64,000 nucleotides of DNA from Gordonibacter sp034932485 (GTDB taxonomy: Bacteria > Actinomycetota > Coriobacteriia > Coriobacteriales > Eggerthellaceae), in the NCBI GenBank assembly GCA_034932485.1, contig JAYFOQ010000022.1:19580-83579 (forward strand). Reading direction: 5' to 3'. Below the pieces are notes generated by a model. It did not search any database. It was not told where the DNA came from and worked only from the letters and a program-made list of their open reading frames with translations. Positions 1-8,555 of the stretch are shown here, piece after piece. Position 1 is the first letter of the stretch. Every line of letters starts with the position of its first letter. The position numbers were made by a program, and so were the translations under genes.

Positions 1-368
1 CACACGCAACGGGGATGCTGTTCTATGTGCCAGACGGAGCCACCGACGTTACCTACTCCGCCATTGTCTCTGAGGGGTTGGGTCAGGTGGAATATACCTT
101 GGGCGAATATCGCGTGACGGATCGGGCGCAAAAGGCCGCCGAGGCCAAAGATATCTCGGGCATGTACTACCAATGGGAGCACACCACAACCAAGCCCCTC
201 GGTGAAAACGGCAGCGAAGCAACTCTTCACTGGACGGAAGGTACAGCAGGCGTGATTACCAGCTATTGGGAGGCCGGAGGCGTTACTTACTCAACCAGCA
301 TCACCGGTGGCCTCATCAACGAGGAAACGCTCACAAACGTCTATAAGAAAATTCTCGGACAAGCGTAG
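1..368 (+). CDS. C-terminal part of an unrecognised protein (5' truncated by window edge)
   Basis: The reading frame is open to the window start, so the ATG at 15 is probably internal and the true start lies outside. The visible 117 residues are hydrophilic, with no membrane segment and no motif I recognise. The chain is rich in Gly, Thr and Glu and ends with a short Lys-rich helix. It stops with TAG at 366-368. The next gene is convergent (Fic protein). A pyrimidine-rich tail with GTCTGACCCCTTTT follows at about 415-430; it resembles the GGGTCAGACCC element seen elsewhere in this island. Function unknown. Confidence 0.6.
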   Translation, partial: HATGMLFYVPDGATDVTYSAIVSEGLGQVEYTLGEYRVTDRAQKAAEAKDISGMYYQWEHTTTKPLGENGSEATLHWTEGTAGVITSYWEAGGVTYSTSITGGLINEETLTNVYKKILGQA

Positions 369-452
369 CGAATAGACTCGATAAGAGAGATTCCCGTTAT
401 CTACTCTTTATATCGTCTGACCCCTTTTAACCCTAGACCCCTCTTAACTCTA

Positions 453-1703
453 TCATTTTTCACCGATGCCCACCATACCAAACGCTTCTTCGCCACGACC
501 ACTCAACTTGAACTTGAGTGGTCGGCGACTCGTCGTCTCGACAAGCCCAGCCGATTCTAGTTCAGAAGCGTACTTGCGAGCGCTTTGAGGCGTAATCTCA
601 AGATGCCCCGCAGCATCCTGCAACGTCACGTCCGCGTTCGCACCAAAAAGCGCAACCTGCACCATTTGATATAGTAGATTGCACGCACGATCAGATAATC
701 TCAGCTCAGCACGAACGTCGCCGAGTCTTTCTTCGGCTTCGATGAGCGCTTCTCGTCTCGCTTGCAACTCAGTCACCAGATCGTCTTGCGCTGCTCTGAT
801 AAAATCCATCATCTGCAGCACGAAGAATGTGGCTTCGGCATGATTAAGAGGATGTTCCGTTACCGAAAATGCCTGATAATAAACTCCCTTACGCTCGGCG
901 ATAACGCGAGAAAGAGATAGTGTGGTGGGTACCGACAGCGGATTACTCAAGTACAGAGCCAGCAGAAACCGCCCCGTTCTTCCGTTTCCATCATAGAAGG
1001 GATGAATGTACTCGAAAAGATAGTGCGACAGCGCAGCACTATACAATTCTGGAATCTCCCCAGAACGAGCCAACCTAATCATCGCGTTGAGGTACGCAAT
1101 GATGGCCGATTCCGGCTGAACACCGCGATGAACAACCTGCTGCGAAGAAGCCTTGACGTCTACCCCATCAGCACGAAACAACGCGCCATCGAGAGCATCG
1201 CTGGGGTCAAGCGTACCCGCTACCACAGCATCGTACAATGCGCGTACATCCTCAGGAGTCTTAGGCACCACAACGTCGCCATTCGTCAGACCAAGGTACA
1301 GATTTGCGAATTCCACGAACTGCTTTGCACGACGATTCTCCCCGAGGGGTTGCTCGATACTGTCAATCGCTTCTCGGATCTGCTTACGCGTGCTCCGAAC
1401 ACCCTCCATCTCGTTTGTACACACCACTTCGTCGATGATCAGATTGCGCACGTAAGCACCACGCGCAATCCCGGGTAAAGCGTTCCACGCATCTAAAACT
1501 GCGCGCTCGGCTCGAAGGACCTGCTCGGTAACGAGAGATAGTTCGCGCGGCACAGCAAGAAAGAGTTCGCCTGTCCCTACATCAATTCCCGTCCTAAACG
1601 ACGAAGGTGCCGCAAGGCGCCTGAAAGCCTCTTTCTCGTTTTCACCCTTACGATCGCTCGAAGCATCTTCGTAAAACAACTTGTCCATTCTTTTATAGAC
1701 CAC
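453..1703 (-). CDS. Fic family protein (putative AMP-transferase), 416 aa
   Basis: Fic enzymes transfer AMP or another NMP to hydroxyl groups of target proteins. The catalytic Fic motif HPFYDGNGRTGR is intact at about residues 231-243. An N-terminal inhibitory-helix motif, TNEMEG, fits the class II pattern (S/T)xxxE(G/N) near residue 94, so the protein probably keeps itself inactive. A C-terminal winged-helix-like domain follows (about 330-416, with LTITPQSARKY-type HTH features). The start is GTG at 1703, chosen because AAAGGAGG lies 7 bases upstream; an internal ATG at codon 6 lacks this spacing. No antitoxin gene is adjacent, consistent with intramolecular inhibition. The target protein cannot be inferred. 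Confidence 0.88.
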   Translation of the reverse strand: MVYKRMDKLFYEDASSDRKGENEKEAFRRLAAPSSFRTGIDVGTGELFLAVPRELSLVTEQVLRAERAVLDAWNALPGIARGAYVRNLIIDEVVCTNEMEGVRSTRKQIREAIDSIEQPLGENRRAKQFVEFANLYLGLTNGDVVVPKTPEDVRALYDAVVAGTLDPSDALDGALFRADGVDVKASSQQVVHRGVQPESAIIAYLNAMIRLARSGEIPELYSAALSHYLFEYIHPFYDGNGRTGRFLLALYLSNPLSVPTTLSLSRVIAERKGVYYQAFSVTEHPLNHAEATFFVLQMMDFIRAAQDDLVTELQARREALIEAEERLGDVRAELRLSDRACNLLYQMVQVALFGANADVTLQDAAGHLEITPQSARKYASELESAGLVETTSRRPLKFKLSGRGEEAFGMVGIGEK

Positions 1704-2043
1704 GTCTAACCCTCCTTTCGAGCGCTTTTCATGATTTTACTTCGCATCAAGCATTCTAATCATTAAAAATTGCATTTTTTCATGATTACGAAAACTATAT
1801 TATCAATTTAATAGGTAGTATGGGCAATTTTTCACGATAACATCGGCGGAAAGCAAGTTGGATCCGCCCAAAGATAGGTTACCGAGTATCTCACATGCGC
1901 CACCTTTGACACGTACCACAGTTAGCAACAAGAATATTCTCTTTGGTTCACAGCTGAGTTCCGAACCAACAACGACCATGCCATCGCAGCCCCCAAACTG
2001 TCATGCTTCTTAAGCATACCATTTCCAGACAGGAGAGCCCAGC
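1704..2043. other. Intergenic region between divergent fic and wall-protein genes
   Basis: This 340-base divergent spacer is AT-rich near the fic gene (about 1740-1830), where CATGATT occurs twice, so promoters for both genes probably lie here. I see no convincing consensus pair. The only clear signal is the AGGAG ribosome site for the 2044 gene at 2031-2035. No gene is supported. Confidence 0.4.
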
Positions 2044-3609
2044 ATGGCAAAAGCCAAGTGCCAGCGCGGCATTGCTTTAGTGGCAGATAAAACAATGCGT
2101 ACTCGCAATGTGAACAAGCCAACACGCACAATCGGACGCGGACACATTCACCTGAGCGCCGCACACATTATCCCAGCGGTCGCGCTTTTCTTCCTTCTGT
2201 CTCTCGTCTGGGTGCCGCATGCCTGGGCGGAAACACAAGACTATGGAGACTTCAGTGTTACCACCACCGGCACTCCACCGGTTTACGCGTCAGGAATTCT
2301 CTCTATTCCCGATGCCGGAACCTACAGCATAACAATGAAATCGGAGGTAGTTCAAACCTCCAATCAAATCAGCATTACGGCTTCCTCAGGCACCGTGGAA
2401 CTTGTACTGCAAGGAATCGACATTCTGTCTGATGCGCCAACGCGAGGTCTTCTGAACAGCGCTTCCTCCAACGTCGACACCCTTTTGACGATCGAGGGAA
2501 ACAATTCCATCGTCAACACAGACAGCACGTCCCCCTACCCCGAAGCAATAGATATTCCCGGCAATCTAACCATAGGCGGAACAGGTTCGCTATACGCAAG
2601 CGCTTCGGAAGGTGCCCAATTCGATTACGCGCTTTACGCCGCGCAATCGTACGATACCACCCTTACCCTACGCGACAGCGTGCGCATACAAGCAGGCTCC
2701 GACAACCCCGCGCTTTCTCCTCGCTACGGCGTGTGCTGTATGAACTTGGCCGTGCAAGACTCGGCATCCCTCGAAGCGTACGGCCGCCAGTACGGCATAT
2801 TTGCCCTGCAAGGCATCACACTGGAGGGAGCAAATGTACAGGCTATTGCTAATGGCCTTGATATTCCCGACCCTACAACTGCTGCAGTTCAGCCTGATAA
2901 CTTCTTACAAACGTCAACGCTTGTTGGGTCTGACACTATACCTTTTAGCACATCCGCCCTTTGCTCTTACGGGCCTCTTACGTGTGCAAGCGGAACCATA
3001 TCTGCAACAAGTACGGCAAGCAAAGGCGTAGGCTCTTTCGGCATCATTGCAGTTGGCAATCTAAGCATAAGCGATGCGAGCGTGTATGGCGAGGGTATCA
3101 CTGCGGGCGTCTTTTCTCTTGACGGAAACCTTTCCGCCCTCATAACAGCCGGGGAATCAGTTGAAGGGCAAGCTCTCGGCGAAAACGGTGCAGGAATAGC
3201 GGCTTTTCAAGGCATTGCCTATTCGCCCGAAGCGCTCATCGTGTTGCCAGAACGCGGTCGCATTATTGAAACCACGCTAGCTGCGTTTCCCAATGAAACG
3301 TTTTTCGCAGTTGCCGAGCCAAACATCTTAGCACCCGCGCTTCATGCTCGTATAGCCATGGAACAACCCACCCCGCCCGATCCACCCATTCCGCCCAACC
3401 CAGAACCTACTCCGTCAACACCCAATGAAACACCTGTGGCCAATCAGATTTCAACCAGCCCCGTGCAGCTACCGACAGCTGCCGAAAACGTGCAACGACC
3501 CCTGCCGTCACTTGGTGATTCAAGCACACTAGCTATGGGGGCATTGGCAGTGCTTGTCGGAGCGTCTTCCCTTATCGTTGCGCTCGTTGCAGCACGCCAT
3601 TTCAAATAA
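2044..3609 (+). CDS. Secreted, membrane-anchored wall protein with beta-helix-like repeats, 521 aa
   Basis: A long basic N-terminus leads into a hydrophobic core (about residues 44-58) and an AWA-ET cleavage-like site near residue 63, so it is exported. The mature chain consists of short beta-strand repeats rich in Gly, Ser, Thr and Asn. They resemble the carbohydrate-binding (Cthe_2159-like) beta-helix proteins common on Gram-positive surfaces. A Pro-rich spacer (PTPPDPPIPPNPEPTPSTP) spans the wall. The C-terminus has a hydrophobic helix and the RHFK basic tail. A sorting-like LPSLGDS precedes the helix, but it is not a clean LPXTG, so anchoring may be by membrane alone. The start is ATG at 2044, with AGGAG 8 bases upstream. 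A ligand cannot be assigned. Confidence 0.72.
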   Translation: MAKAKCQRGIALVADKTMRTRNVNKPTRTIGRGHIHLSAAHIIPAVALFFLLSLVWVPHAWAETQDYGDFSVTTTGTPPVYASGILSIPDAGTYSITMKSEVVQTSNQISITASSGTVELVLQGIDILSDAPTRGLLNSASSNVDTLLTIEGNNSIVNTDSTSPYPEAIDIPGNLTIGGTGSLYASASEGAQFDYALYAAQSYDTTLTLRDSVRIQAGSDNPALSPRYGVCCMNLAVQDSASLEAYGRQYGIFALQGITLEGANVQAIANGLDIPDPTTAAVQPDNFLQTSTLVGSDTIPFSTSALCSYGPLTCASGTISATSTASKGVGSFGIIAVGNLSISDASVYGEGITAGVFSLDGNLSALITAGESVEGQALGENGAGIAAFQGIAYSPEALIVLPERGRIIETTLAAFPNETFFAVAEPNILAPALHARIAMEQPTPPDPPIPPNPEPTPSTPNETPVANQISTSPVQLPTAAENVQRPLPSLGDSSTLAMGALAVLVGASSLIVALVAARHFK

Positions 3610-3629
3610 TGCCTTCGCGCTAGGCTTGC

Positions 3630-3671
3630 AAAAAAAGCAACGCCGAACAAAGCGGATTCGTTCGGCGTTGC
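3630..3671. terminator. Convergent-gene terminator hairpin
   Basis: A 12-bp perfect stem (3637-3648 with 3660-3671) encloses an 11-base loop. Seven A residues at 3630-3636 become a U-tract for the minus-strand fic transcript. It sits between two convergent genes and probably serves both. Confidence 0.88.
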
Positions 3672-3690
3672 ATGGATTTACGAAATTTAA

Positions 3691-4878
3691 CTATGCGCGA
3701 GAAGCTATCCGTCGAATGCCGTTAACGCTTGATGCCTCCTCAAGTACCGCAAGAAGTGCATCGGCCTGATAAAAAGCACCGCGCTTCGCGTTACCCAACT
3801 TGGACAAGATACCCCTATCACAGGCAACCTCAATAAGAGTTCTTGCAGCTCTCGGCGAAATATCAAGACGTTCTGCAGCAAAGGCAACGTTAACAATCGG
3901 GTACTCGACAAGCAGAGCGGCCAGACGATGAGCGGCCGACCCTTTGCGCTCTGTAATAAGATCTTGCCATTGTGCCAAAATTGCATCAACATCAGACGAA
4001 ACGCCCGTGCCAATCGCTACGGCTAATTCAAGCGCCGAGGCTACTCGTTCGACGATGGGTTCGATTTCGCCATTATGGTAGGCTGCAAGCGCCTGCATAT
4101 AATCTTCCACATCATGCAACAGCCCCGCTGAAATCGGCAGAGTTGTATGAAGCAAAATCTCATCACGAGACAGCATGCGATGTAGCAAGGCACGACCGGT
4201 ACGCCCATTACCATCGGTAAAGGGATGAATCGTCTCGAACTGAGCATGGAATATCGCCGCTTTCGCTATGGGCGAGATATCGTCACGTTCAGAGAAAACA
4301 ATGAGGTCTTGCAAACACGATGGCACGCGCGATGCCTGAGGTGGCACAAAAGCGGCCTCGTGAGGACTATAAGGAGTTCCCCCAATCCATACTTGCTCGT
4401 TGCGTAGGCCAAGCTTCTCATCGAAATCTTCCATAAGCGTATCGTGAATCTGGCAGATTGCATCAGTGGTTATTGGTCCCGCTTGCGCAAGCACGGTTCG
4501 CATCGCAGCTACATTGCCCGCAATGAGCCTTGCATTTTCGGGTGCCTTGTCGGTGAATTCAGCAAGTGCTACGTTACGAACACTTGAGGTCAAACGCTCG
4601 ATTTGCGAACTTGATGACGATTCGCTTCGAAGTATGAGCGCTGGCAGGTCATAAGACTTCCTCGATTGATTTTGATCGAATCGGATAATGGCAGCACGCG
4701 CGTCCTCGATTCGCTGAATCAGGCATGTAGAAAGATCGGGAGATGCCAAGGCAATGCTTGCGGGCACTGCCGCCTGATAGCTTGGGGTAATCTTGCGCCG
4801 TCGGCTTTTTGGGATATACACAAGCGCATCGGGGTCGTAGCCCCACGCGCACTCCTCATATTGCACTTTCTGCCACAT
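3691..4878 (-). CDS. Second Fic family protein, 395 aa
   Basis: This is a Fic/DOC protein with an intact catalytic motif, HPFTDGNGRTGR, at about residues 218-229. The upstream inhibitory helix reads SSSSSQIER near residues 87-93. It fits SxxxE but has Arg where Gly or Asn is usual, so self-inhibition may be altered. The layout resembles the large Fic_N-Fic-winged-helix family, with a C-terminal HTH (about 330-395) that could bind its own promoter. The start is ATG at 4878, preceded by AGGAAG at 6-base spacing. It is unrelated in detail to the first Fic protein in this window. Target unknown. Confidence 0.87.
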   Translation of the reverse strand: MWQKVQYEECAWGYDPDALVYIPKSRRRKITPSYQAAVPASIALASPDLSTCLIQRIEDARAAIIRFDQNQSRKSYDLPALILRSESSSSSQIERLTSSVRNVALAEFTDKAPENARLIAGNVAAMRTVLAQAGPITTDAICQIHDTLMEDFDEKLGLRNEQVWIGGTPYSPHEAAFVPPQASRVPSCLQDLIVFSERDDISPIAKAAIFHAQFETIHPFTDGNGRTGRALLHRMLSRDEILLHTTLPISAGLLHDVEDYMQALAAYHNGEIEPIVERVASALELAVAIGTGVSSDVDAILAQWQDLITERKGSAAHRLAALLVEYPIVNVAFAAERLDISPRAARTLIEVACDRGILSKLGNAKRGAFYQADALLAVLEEASSVNGIRRIASRA

Positions 4879-4921
4879 AGCGTCTTCCTGCCACCAAAGA
4901 TTTCAGTCCACAAAGAATACC

Positions 4922-4957
4922 GCTAACGGAAGCGAAATGCAATTCACTTCCGTTAGC
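4922..4957. promoter_or_regulatory. Inverted repeat upstream of fic, possible operator
   Basis: Perfect 11-bp arms (GCTAACGGAAG at 4922-4932 and its complement at 4947-4957) are separated by 14 bases. A further GGCGGAAGCG half-like element follows at about 4967-4976. It lies 44 bases upstream of the minus-strand fic start. The fic product ends in an HTH-like domain, so autoregulation is a reasonable inference. Confidence 0.45.
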
Positions 4958-5241
4958 TTGCTATAGGCGGAAGCGAAGGGCTGGTTAAGCGGTGCTACAC
5001 TGCCCATGCACATCCGCAAAATCGAATAAACCTTTTCGACTCACATGGAAACCACGTTTAGCTTTTTATAAAAATTTCCTTGAAATTATTCTTATCAAGT
5101 ATTTCATAGTTTATTCACGGTAAAACTCTGGGGTCAGACCCCTTTGACAATTCAGCTAGCTGCATCCCCTCCGGCCTCGCCGCGAGTTGCGGCGGGGTCG
5201 GAGTGGCAGCCCCTGGAGCACAGCACCGTGCCGCAGCGAGC
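4958..5241. other. Intergenic region with GGGTCAGACCC element and GC-rich hairpin
   Basis: The palindrome GGGGTCAGACCCC lies at 5130-5142 and recurs at 7522 and 7930. A 15-bp imperfect GC hairpin (5169-5183 with 5189-5203, loop GAGTT) lies just past the abiEii stop and may end that transcript, although it lacks a U-tract. No gene is supported here. Confidence 0.5.
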
Positions 5242-6159
5242 CTAGAATCCGTTCGTGCGCAGGAAATCGATCACGGTCGGAAAAGCTTCTCGAGCGACGT
5301 CGTAGGGGACATCCTCATACAAAAGCCTCGACGTCACGCTTTCGTAGTCGCCTCGATAGGCGTCCGAAGAGTCGATCGCCGCAAGCGTGTTGGAAAGAAG
5401 GATGCCGTCCTCGGCCGAGTGGCAGCGTGGCAAGCCCTTTCGCTGATCGCCGACTCTTGCGAACAGCTCAGCCAGCGTCTCATCGAAGACGATTGACCCT
5501 TGCAGTCTGTACAGGTCGTAGACGTGGCGCGACTGCCTGGCCGGCACCGTTCCGTCCAAGTAGTAGTCGCACAGGGCGTAGACCTTGTCGACGTACGTTC
5601 TCTCGATCGAGTTGACGCTCAGCTCGAACGGAAGCAGCCTGTATTGCACCGCGAAGTCCCCGAAGCCGTTTGCCCTGAGGTATTCGCCGACTAAGCTGTC
5701 TATATCTCTTCGCACCGCTGGCGATGCGGGAGTCATCACGGCGGTCTCGACGACAAGCGTGTCGCTTGCCATCGACGGGTCCCCCACCGTCGGCAAGGGA
5801 AGTACATATCGGTTGAACTCGCGCCTGCTCCTCGTCTCGCCGAGGTTCGAGACCTCAAGGCCGAGCCTCTTTGCGGACTCGACCACCATGGCCTTCATCT
5901 TCTTGCGCTGTCCCTCGGTGGCATGCCCGACCTCCATACCTAGGTCGATGTCCTCGGAGAACCTGTCAATTGCATGGTGACATTTCGAAAGCGAGGTGCC
6001 ACCCTTGAACACGACTGAGGGGTTGATGCCGACGATCGACCTGAGCATCTCGAAAATGAAATAATCCTTCACAACAAACGATGTCGTCAGTCCAAACGCG
6101 TTCGCCGTCCTTACGACGGCGTCGCCGAAAAGGCCGTTGTCCTCATGCAGATACAGCAT
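5242..6159 (-). CDS. abiEii: AbiEii-type nucleotidyltransferase toxin
   Basis: This is the toxin of a type IV toxin-antitoxin (AbiE) module; AbiEii proteins are nucleotidyltransferases that arrest growth during phage infection. The motif GGTSLSK (about residue 51) followed by EDIDLG (about residue 70) is the nucleotidyltransferase signature of the family. An open frame extends upstream to 6282, but the ATG at 6159 is preferred. It gives the usual N-terminus before the NTase motif, has GGAAAG upstream, and overlaps the antitoxin stop by only 17 bases. That overlap implies translational coupling. Length about 305 aa is typical. Confidence 0.85.
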   Translation of the reverse strand: MLYLHEDNGLFGDAVVRTANAFGLTTSFVVKDYFIFEMLRSIVGINPSVVFKGGTSLSKCHHAIDRFSEDIDLGMEVGHATEGQRKKMKAMVVESAKRLGLEVSNLGETRSRREFNRYVLPLPTVGDPSMASDTLVVETAVMTPASPAVRRDIDSLVGEYLRANGFGDFAVQYRLLPFELSVNSIERTYVDKVYALCDYYLDGTVPARQSRHVYDLYRLQGSIVFDETLAELFARVGDQRKGLPRCHSAEDGILLSNTLAAIDSSDAYRGDYESVTSRLLYEDVPYDVAREAFPTVIDFLRTNGF

Positions 6160-6769
6160 ACAGCTCGCTTTCCAACAGCTTCTTCGCGGTCTTTGCCGGA
6201 TACGATTCCAAGCACGCAAGCAGCACCTGGCGCGGCACGGCACATATTCTCTCTCGCAGGTTCGCCAGCTCGTATTCCCCAAGGGATTCGAGCGGGGCGG
6301 CGGTCACCAGGTCAAGTACCTCGAGCGCAGCGACGTTTTCGGGCGTGACCTTGCACCTCGGGCGCCGGAGGATCACCTCACGCCATCCTCCGCGTCTGCC
6401 GAGCCTGCGCGAGCGCGTCGATTCGCTATTTGTGGCGATCTCGAGCGTGCCTGGAACCTGCTGGGAGATACCGGCCCTGTTCTCGAGCACGAGGCCCGTC
6501 ACGTAGCCGTACACATCGTCGCCGTTCGAGATGTAGCGCTTTCCAAGCACCGCATCGTCGGTTATCTCCGACGTGCCAAGGCTTGTACGCGTAGGTAGAT
6601 AGTAGACACCACGCTCGCGCTTGACCAGGTCACCGTCCGCAACGGCCCGACGTATGCGACGATAGGCTCCGTCCGCAGTAACGTCAGGGCAGGCGTCGAG
6701 AATCTCCTCGAGGAAGATCGGGACGTTCCTGCCGTAAGCGTCGTCGAGTATTTCAACAAGTTTTTCCAT
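6143..6769 (-). CDS. abiEi: AbiEi-type antitoxin (DUF6088-like), 208 aa
   Basis: First gene of the AbiE pair. An N-terminal winged-helix domain (about residues 1-65, with GAYRRIRRAVADGDL) matches antitoxins that repress their own promoter. The middle (about 75-160) matches the DUF6088/AbiEi antitoxin core. The 3' end overlaps the toxin start. Upstream, an imperfect inverted repeat (AGTATT...AATACT, about 6792-6823) could be the autoregulatory operator. Type IV antitoxins counter the toxin effect without binding it tightly; that is family knowledge, not visible here. Confidence 0.82.
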   Translation of the reverse strand: MEKLVEILDDAYGRNVPIFLEEILDACPDVTADGAYRRIRRAVADGDLVKRERGVYYLPTRTSLGTSEITDDAVLGKRYISNGDDVYGYVTGLVLENRAGISQQVPGTLEIATNSESTRSRRLGRRGGWREVILRRPRCKVTPENVAALEVLDLVTAAPLESLGEYELANLRERICAVPRQVLLACLESYPAKTAKKLLESELYAVSA

Positions 6770-6954
6770 GCACCGAGTATAAGCTAGTCTAGTATTTTCT
6801 ACAATAGATATAGGGAATACTGCACTAGAATCTCCGCAACGCTTCTTGCTTTTTCGCGCTCACCGTTGCAAGACCAACGAAAGTACAACGGCGGCAGACG
6901 CTTCGACAACCGCTCTAGCGTCATTTCCCATCGCTTGCGGATAGCGCGAATTTC

Positions 6955-7232
6955 TCACCGGGGGCTGCTCGCCCCCGAACCCCTCGGCAAAGTGGGAACC
7001 ACCCTGCACCCGCAGCGGCTTCGGACACGTTGGGAGGGTGCCCGAAACCGGATCGTCTCTGATACCCCGCTTTTTTTCGGGGCTGCCCGCCCCGTGCCCC
7101 GGGCAGGGGTGACGACGCCCCTGCACCCTCTCCTCCGCGCCTGCGGCGAGACTTCGGATTCCCTCCCGCTCAGACGCCGCGGAGGCTCGTGGCACGAGGA
7201 CCGCCACCCTGCACCGCCCACGCGACATGCAA
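6955..7232 (+). repeat. Long GC-rich multi-hairpin noncoding repeat, copy 1
   Basis: About 280 bases align along their length with 26985-27300. Successive hairpins are GGGGGCTGCTCGCCCCC, a GTGGG/CCACC stem, a TTCGGACAC arm with its partner, CGGGGCTGCCCGCCCCG and GCAGGGG/CCCCTGC. Open frames here are short and not shared between copies, so coding is unlikely. Partial copies lie at 16266-16345 and 24852-24909. Confidence 0.65.
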
Positions 7233-7423
7233 CGTATGAGTATGCTAGAAGGTTAAAGGCAAAGCGGGGTACCTACGTGCCCCGCTGTATCAGTTCTTCT
7301 CGAAAAGGTGTACCGACGATCGGCGGAACAGTGTGTCGGCGACAGCGCAGTACGCAGTCGCTTGAGTAACAGAGGGATAGAAACTGAAGCTGGTATGAAT
7401 TTCTTAACTTAATGACATTGGGT

Positions 7424-7540
7424 CCCCTTTTATCCTTATGAGCATCTTACATCGTAAGGCATCACGTTGTTGAAAATCTGATACTGAATGACTTGGATTA
7501 TCTGGTGCCGTCCACACCCCAGGGTCAGACCCCTCATGGA
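7424..7540 (+). repeat. 117-bp direct repeat, left copy
   Basis: Almost identical (about 8 differences by eye) to 7832-7948, offset exactly 408 bases. Both copies end with the GGGTCAGACCC palindrome and CTCATGGA. They bracket an IS66-like ORF fragment. Confidence 0.85.
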
Positions 7541-7564
7541 CGATATTAACCGCTTACGTATTTG

Positions 7565-7792
7565 CTACTCATCAGGCGAAACTGGCGATGGATGATCGCT
7601 TCGATACCTGGCAAGCCAGAGATAGAACGTGGATTCATGCATATGATTGAGCTTTGCCCACTGGGTTGCACTCATATCCGAGTGAAGGAAACGCTCGATC
7701 TGCTCGAAGCGCATATGCCTGCGTTCTTCTAGAGTCAATATTGTCACCACCTGTCGTTGAACAATTACGTCGCTTGTGACAGCGTGACGCAT
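7565..7792 (-). pseudogene. Small HTH ORF resembling IS66-type TnpA (Orf1) fragment
   Basis: The 75-residue product contains a helix-turn-helix of the pattern MSATQWAKLNHMHESTFYLWLARYR, like the accessory Orf1 of IS66 elements. The usual C-terminal half is missing and no TnpB or TnpC follows. It is boxed by 117-bp direct repeats, so it looks like the residue of a mobile element or a duplicated segment. It could instead be an independent small HTH protein. Confidence 0.4.
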
Positions 7793-7831
7793 GGGTTCGA
7801 TCAGGTGAAGATGCCTAAATAAGAGCGCTTA

Positions 7832-7948
7832 CCCCTTTTATCCTTATGAGCATCTTACATCGTAAGGCATCACGTTGTTGACAATGTGATACTGAATGAC
7901 TTAGATTATCTGGTGCTGTCCACACTCCAGGGTCAGACCCCTCATGGA
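7832..7948 (+). repeat. 117-bp direct repeat, right copy
   Basis: Partner of 7424-7540, same orientation. It reads from CCCCTTTTATCC to CTCATGGA with the GGGTCAGACCC palindrome at 7930-7940. Confidence 0.85.
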
Positions 7949-8145
7949 TCACAGAGCCTCAAAGAAATCAAGGATTCCTGCAACCACTGTCTCAAAAGGT
8001 AGCTGCAGCAAGTTATTCATGGCGTCTGCCAAAATGGACAGGAATCGCCCGTTATTCAACACGGCAATCCGGTACGCTCAAAAACAAAGGATACGGAAAG
8101 AAACAACAGGAAATCGCGGTCGGTCGGAAGGTAGCCGGGGATCCC

Positions 8146-8173
8146 GCTAGGCTGGTCACTAAACCAGCCTAGC
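8146..8173. terminator. Hairpin downstream of the ubiquitin-like operon
   Basis: Perfect 11-bp arms (8146-8156 and 8163-8173) with a 6-base loop lie 56 bases past the operon's last stop. There is no U-tract on the minus strand, so termination strength is uncertain. Confidence 0.5.
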
Positions 8174-8228
8174 GTCTCAAACATTTACGTGGAATACTGA
8201 GTAGATAGAAGCATTTTTACAGCATCTA

Positions 8229-8555
8229 CTATTCCCAGAACTGCCACCATTTCTTCTTTCTTTTCTTCCCTTTGTTGTCTAGTGATTTTGCCCAGATAAC
8301 TTGGCTTCCACGTATGAAGTAATGAGAACGGCAAGGGTAACTCCAATTTCCAATCGAGGGCGACAGAGTCACGCCCTCCCCATCATAAAAGAAAGTCCAA
8401 CCCCCGTTCCCGATTGGAGTTGAAATCTCTTCTCCGCACCCGCAGGCGCATTTATGCAATACCGCATTGCATTCAAGACAAACATACAAGACTCCATTTT
8501 CGAGTTTGTGCGGGATTCTATGGACGAACTCAGTTCTGAGTTGCTTCGTCTTCAT
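8229..8555 (-). CDS. DUF6527-type protein of a ubiquitin-like operon, 108 aa
   Basis: Third gene of the Ubl operon. It carries a Cys cluster CLECNAVLHKCACGCG (about residues 26-41) followed by TPIGNGGWTF, TLSPSIGNWSYPCRSHYFI and a Trp/Lys-rich tail. This is the pattern I associate with DUF6527 proteins encoded beside bacterial multi-ubiquitin and ThiF genes. The Cys and His residues suggest metal binding; the biochemical role (processing enzyme or substrate factor) is not certain. I chose the ATG at 8555 over 8570 because GGAGA lies about 8 bases before it. It overlaps the E1 gene by 26 bases. Confidence 0.75.
   Translation of the reverse strand: MKTKQLRTEFVHRIPHKLENGVLYVCLECNAVLHKCACGCGEEISTPIGNGGWTFFYDGEGVTLSPSIGNWSYPCRSHYFIRGSQVIWAKSLDNKGKKRKKKWWQFWE

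Noticed and set aside
1002..1478. 158-codon plus-strand ORF
   Set aside because: It is an antisense shadow of the first fic gene.
7944..8150. 68-codon plus-strand ORF beginning in the right direct repeat
   Set aside because: No ribosome site and no recognisable domain; its weak resemblance to IS66 TnpC lies on the opposite strand to the Orf1-like fragment.
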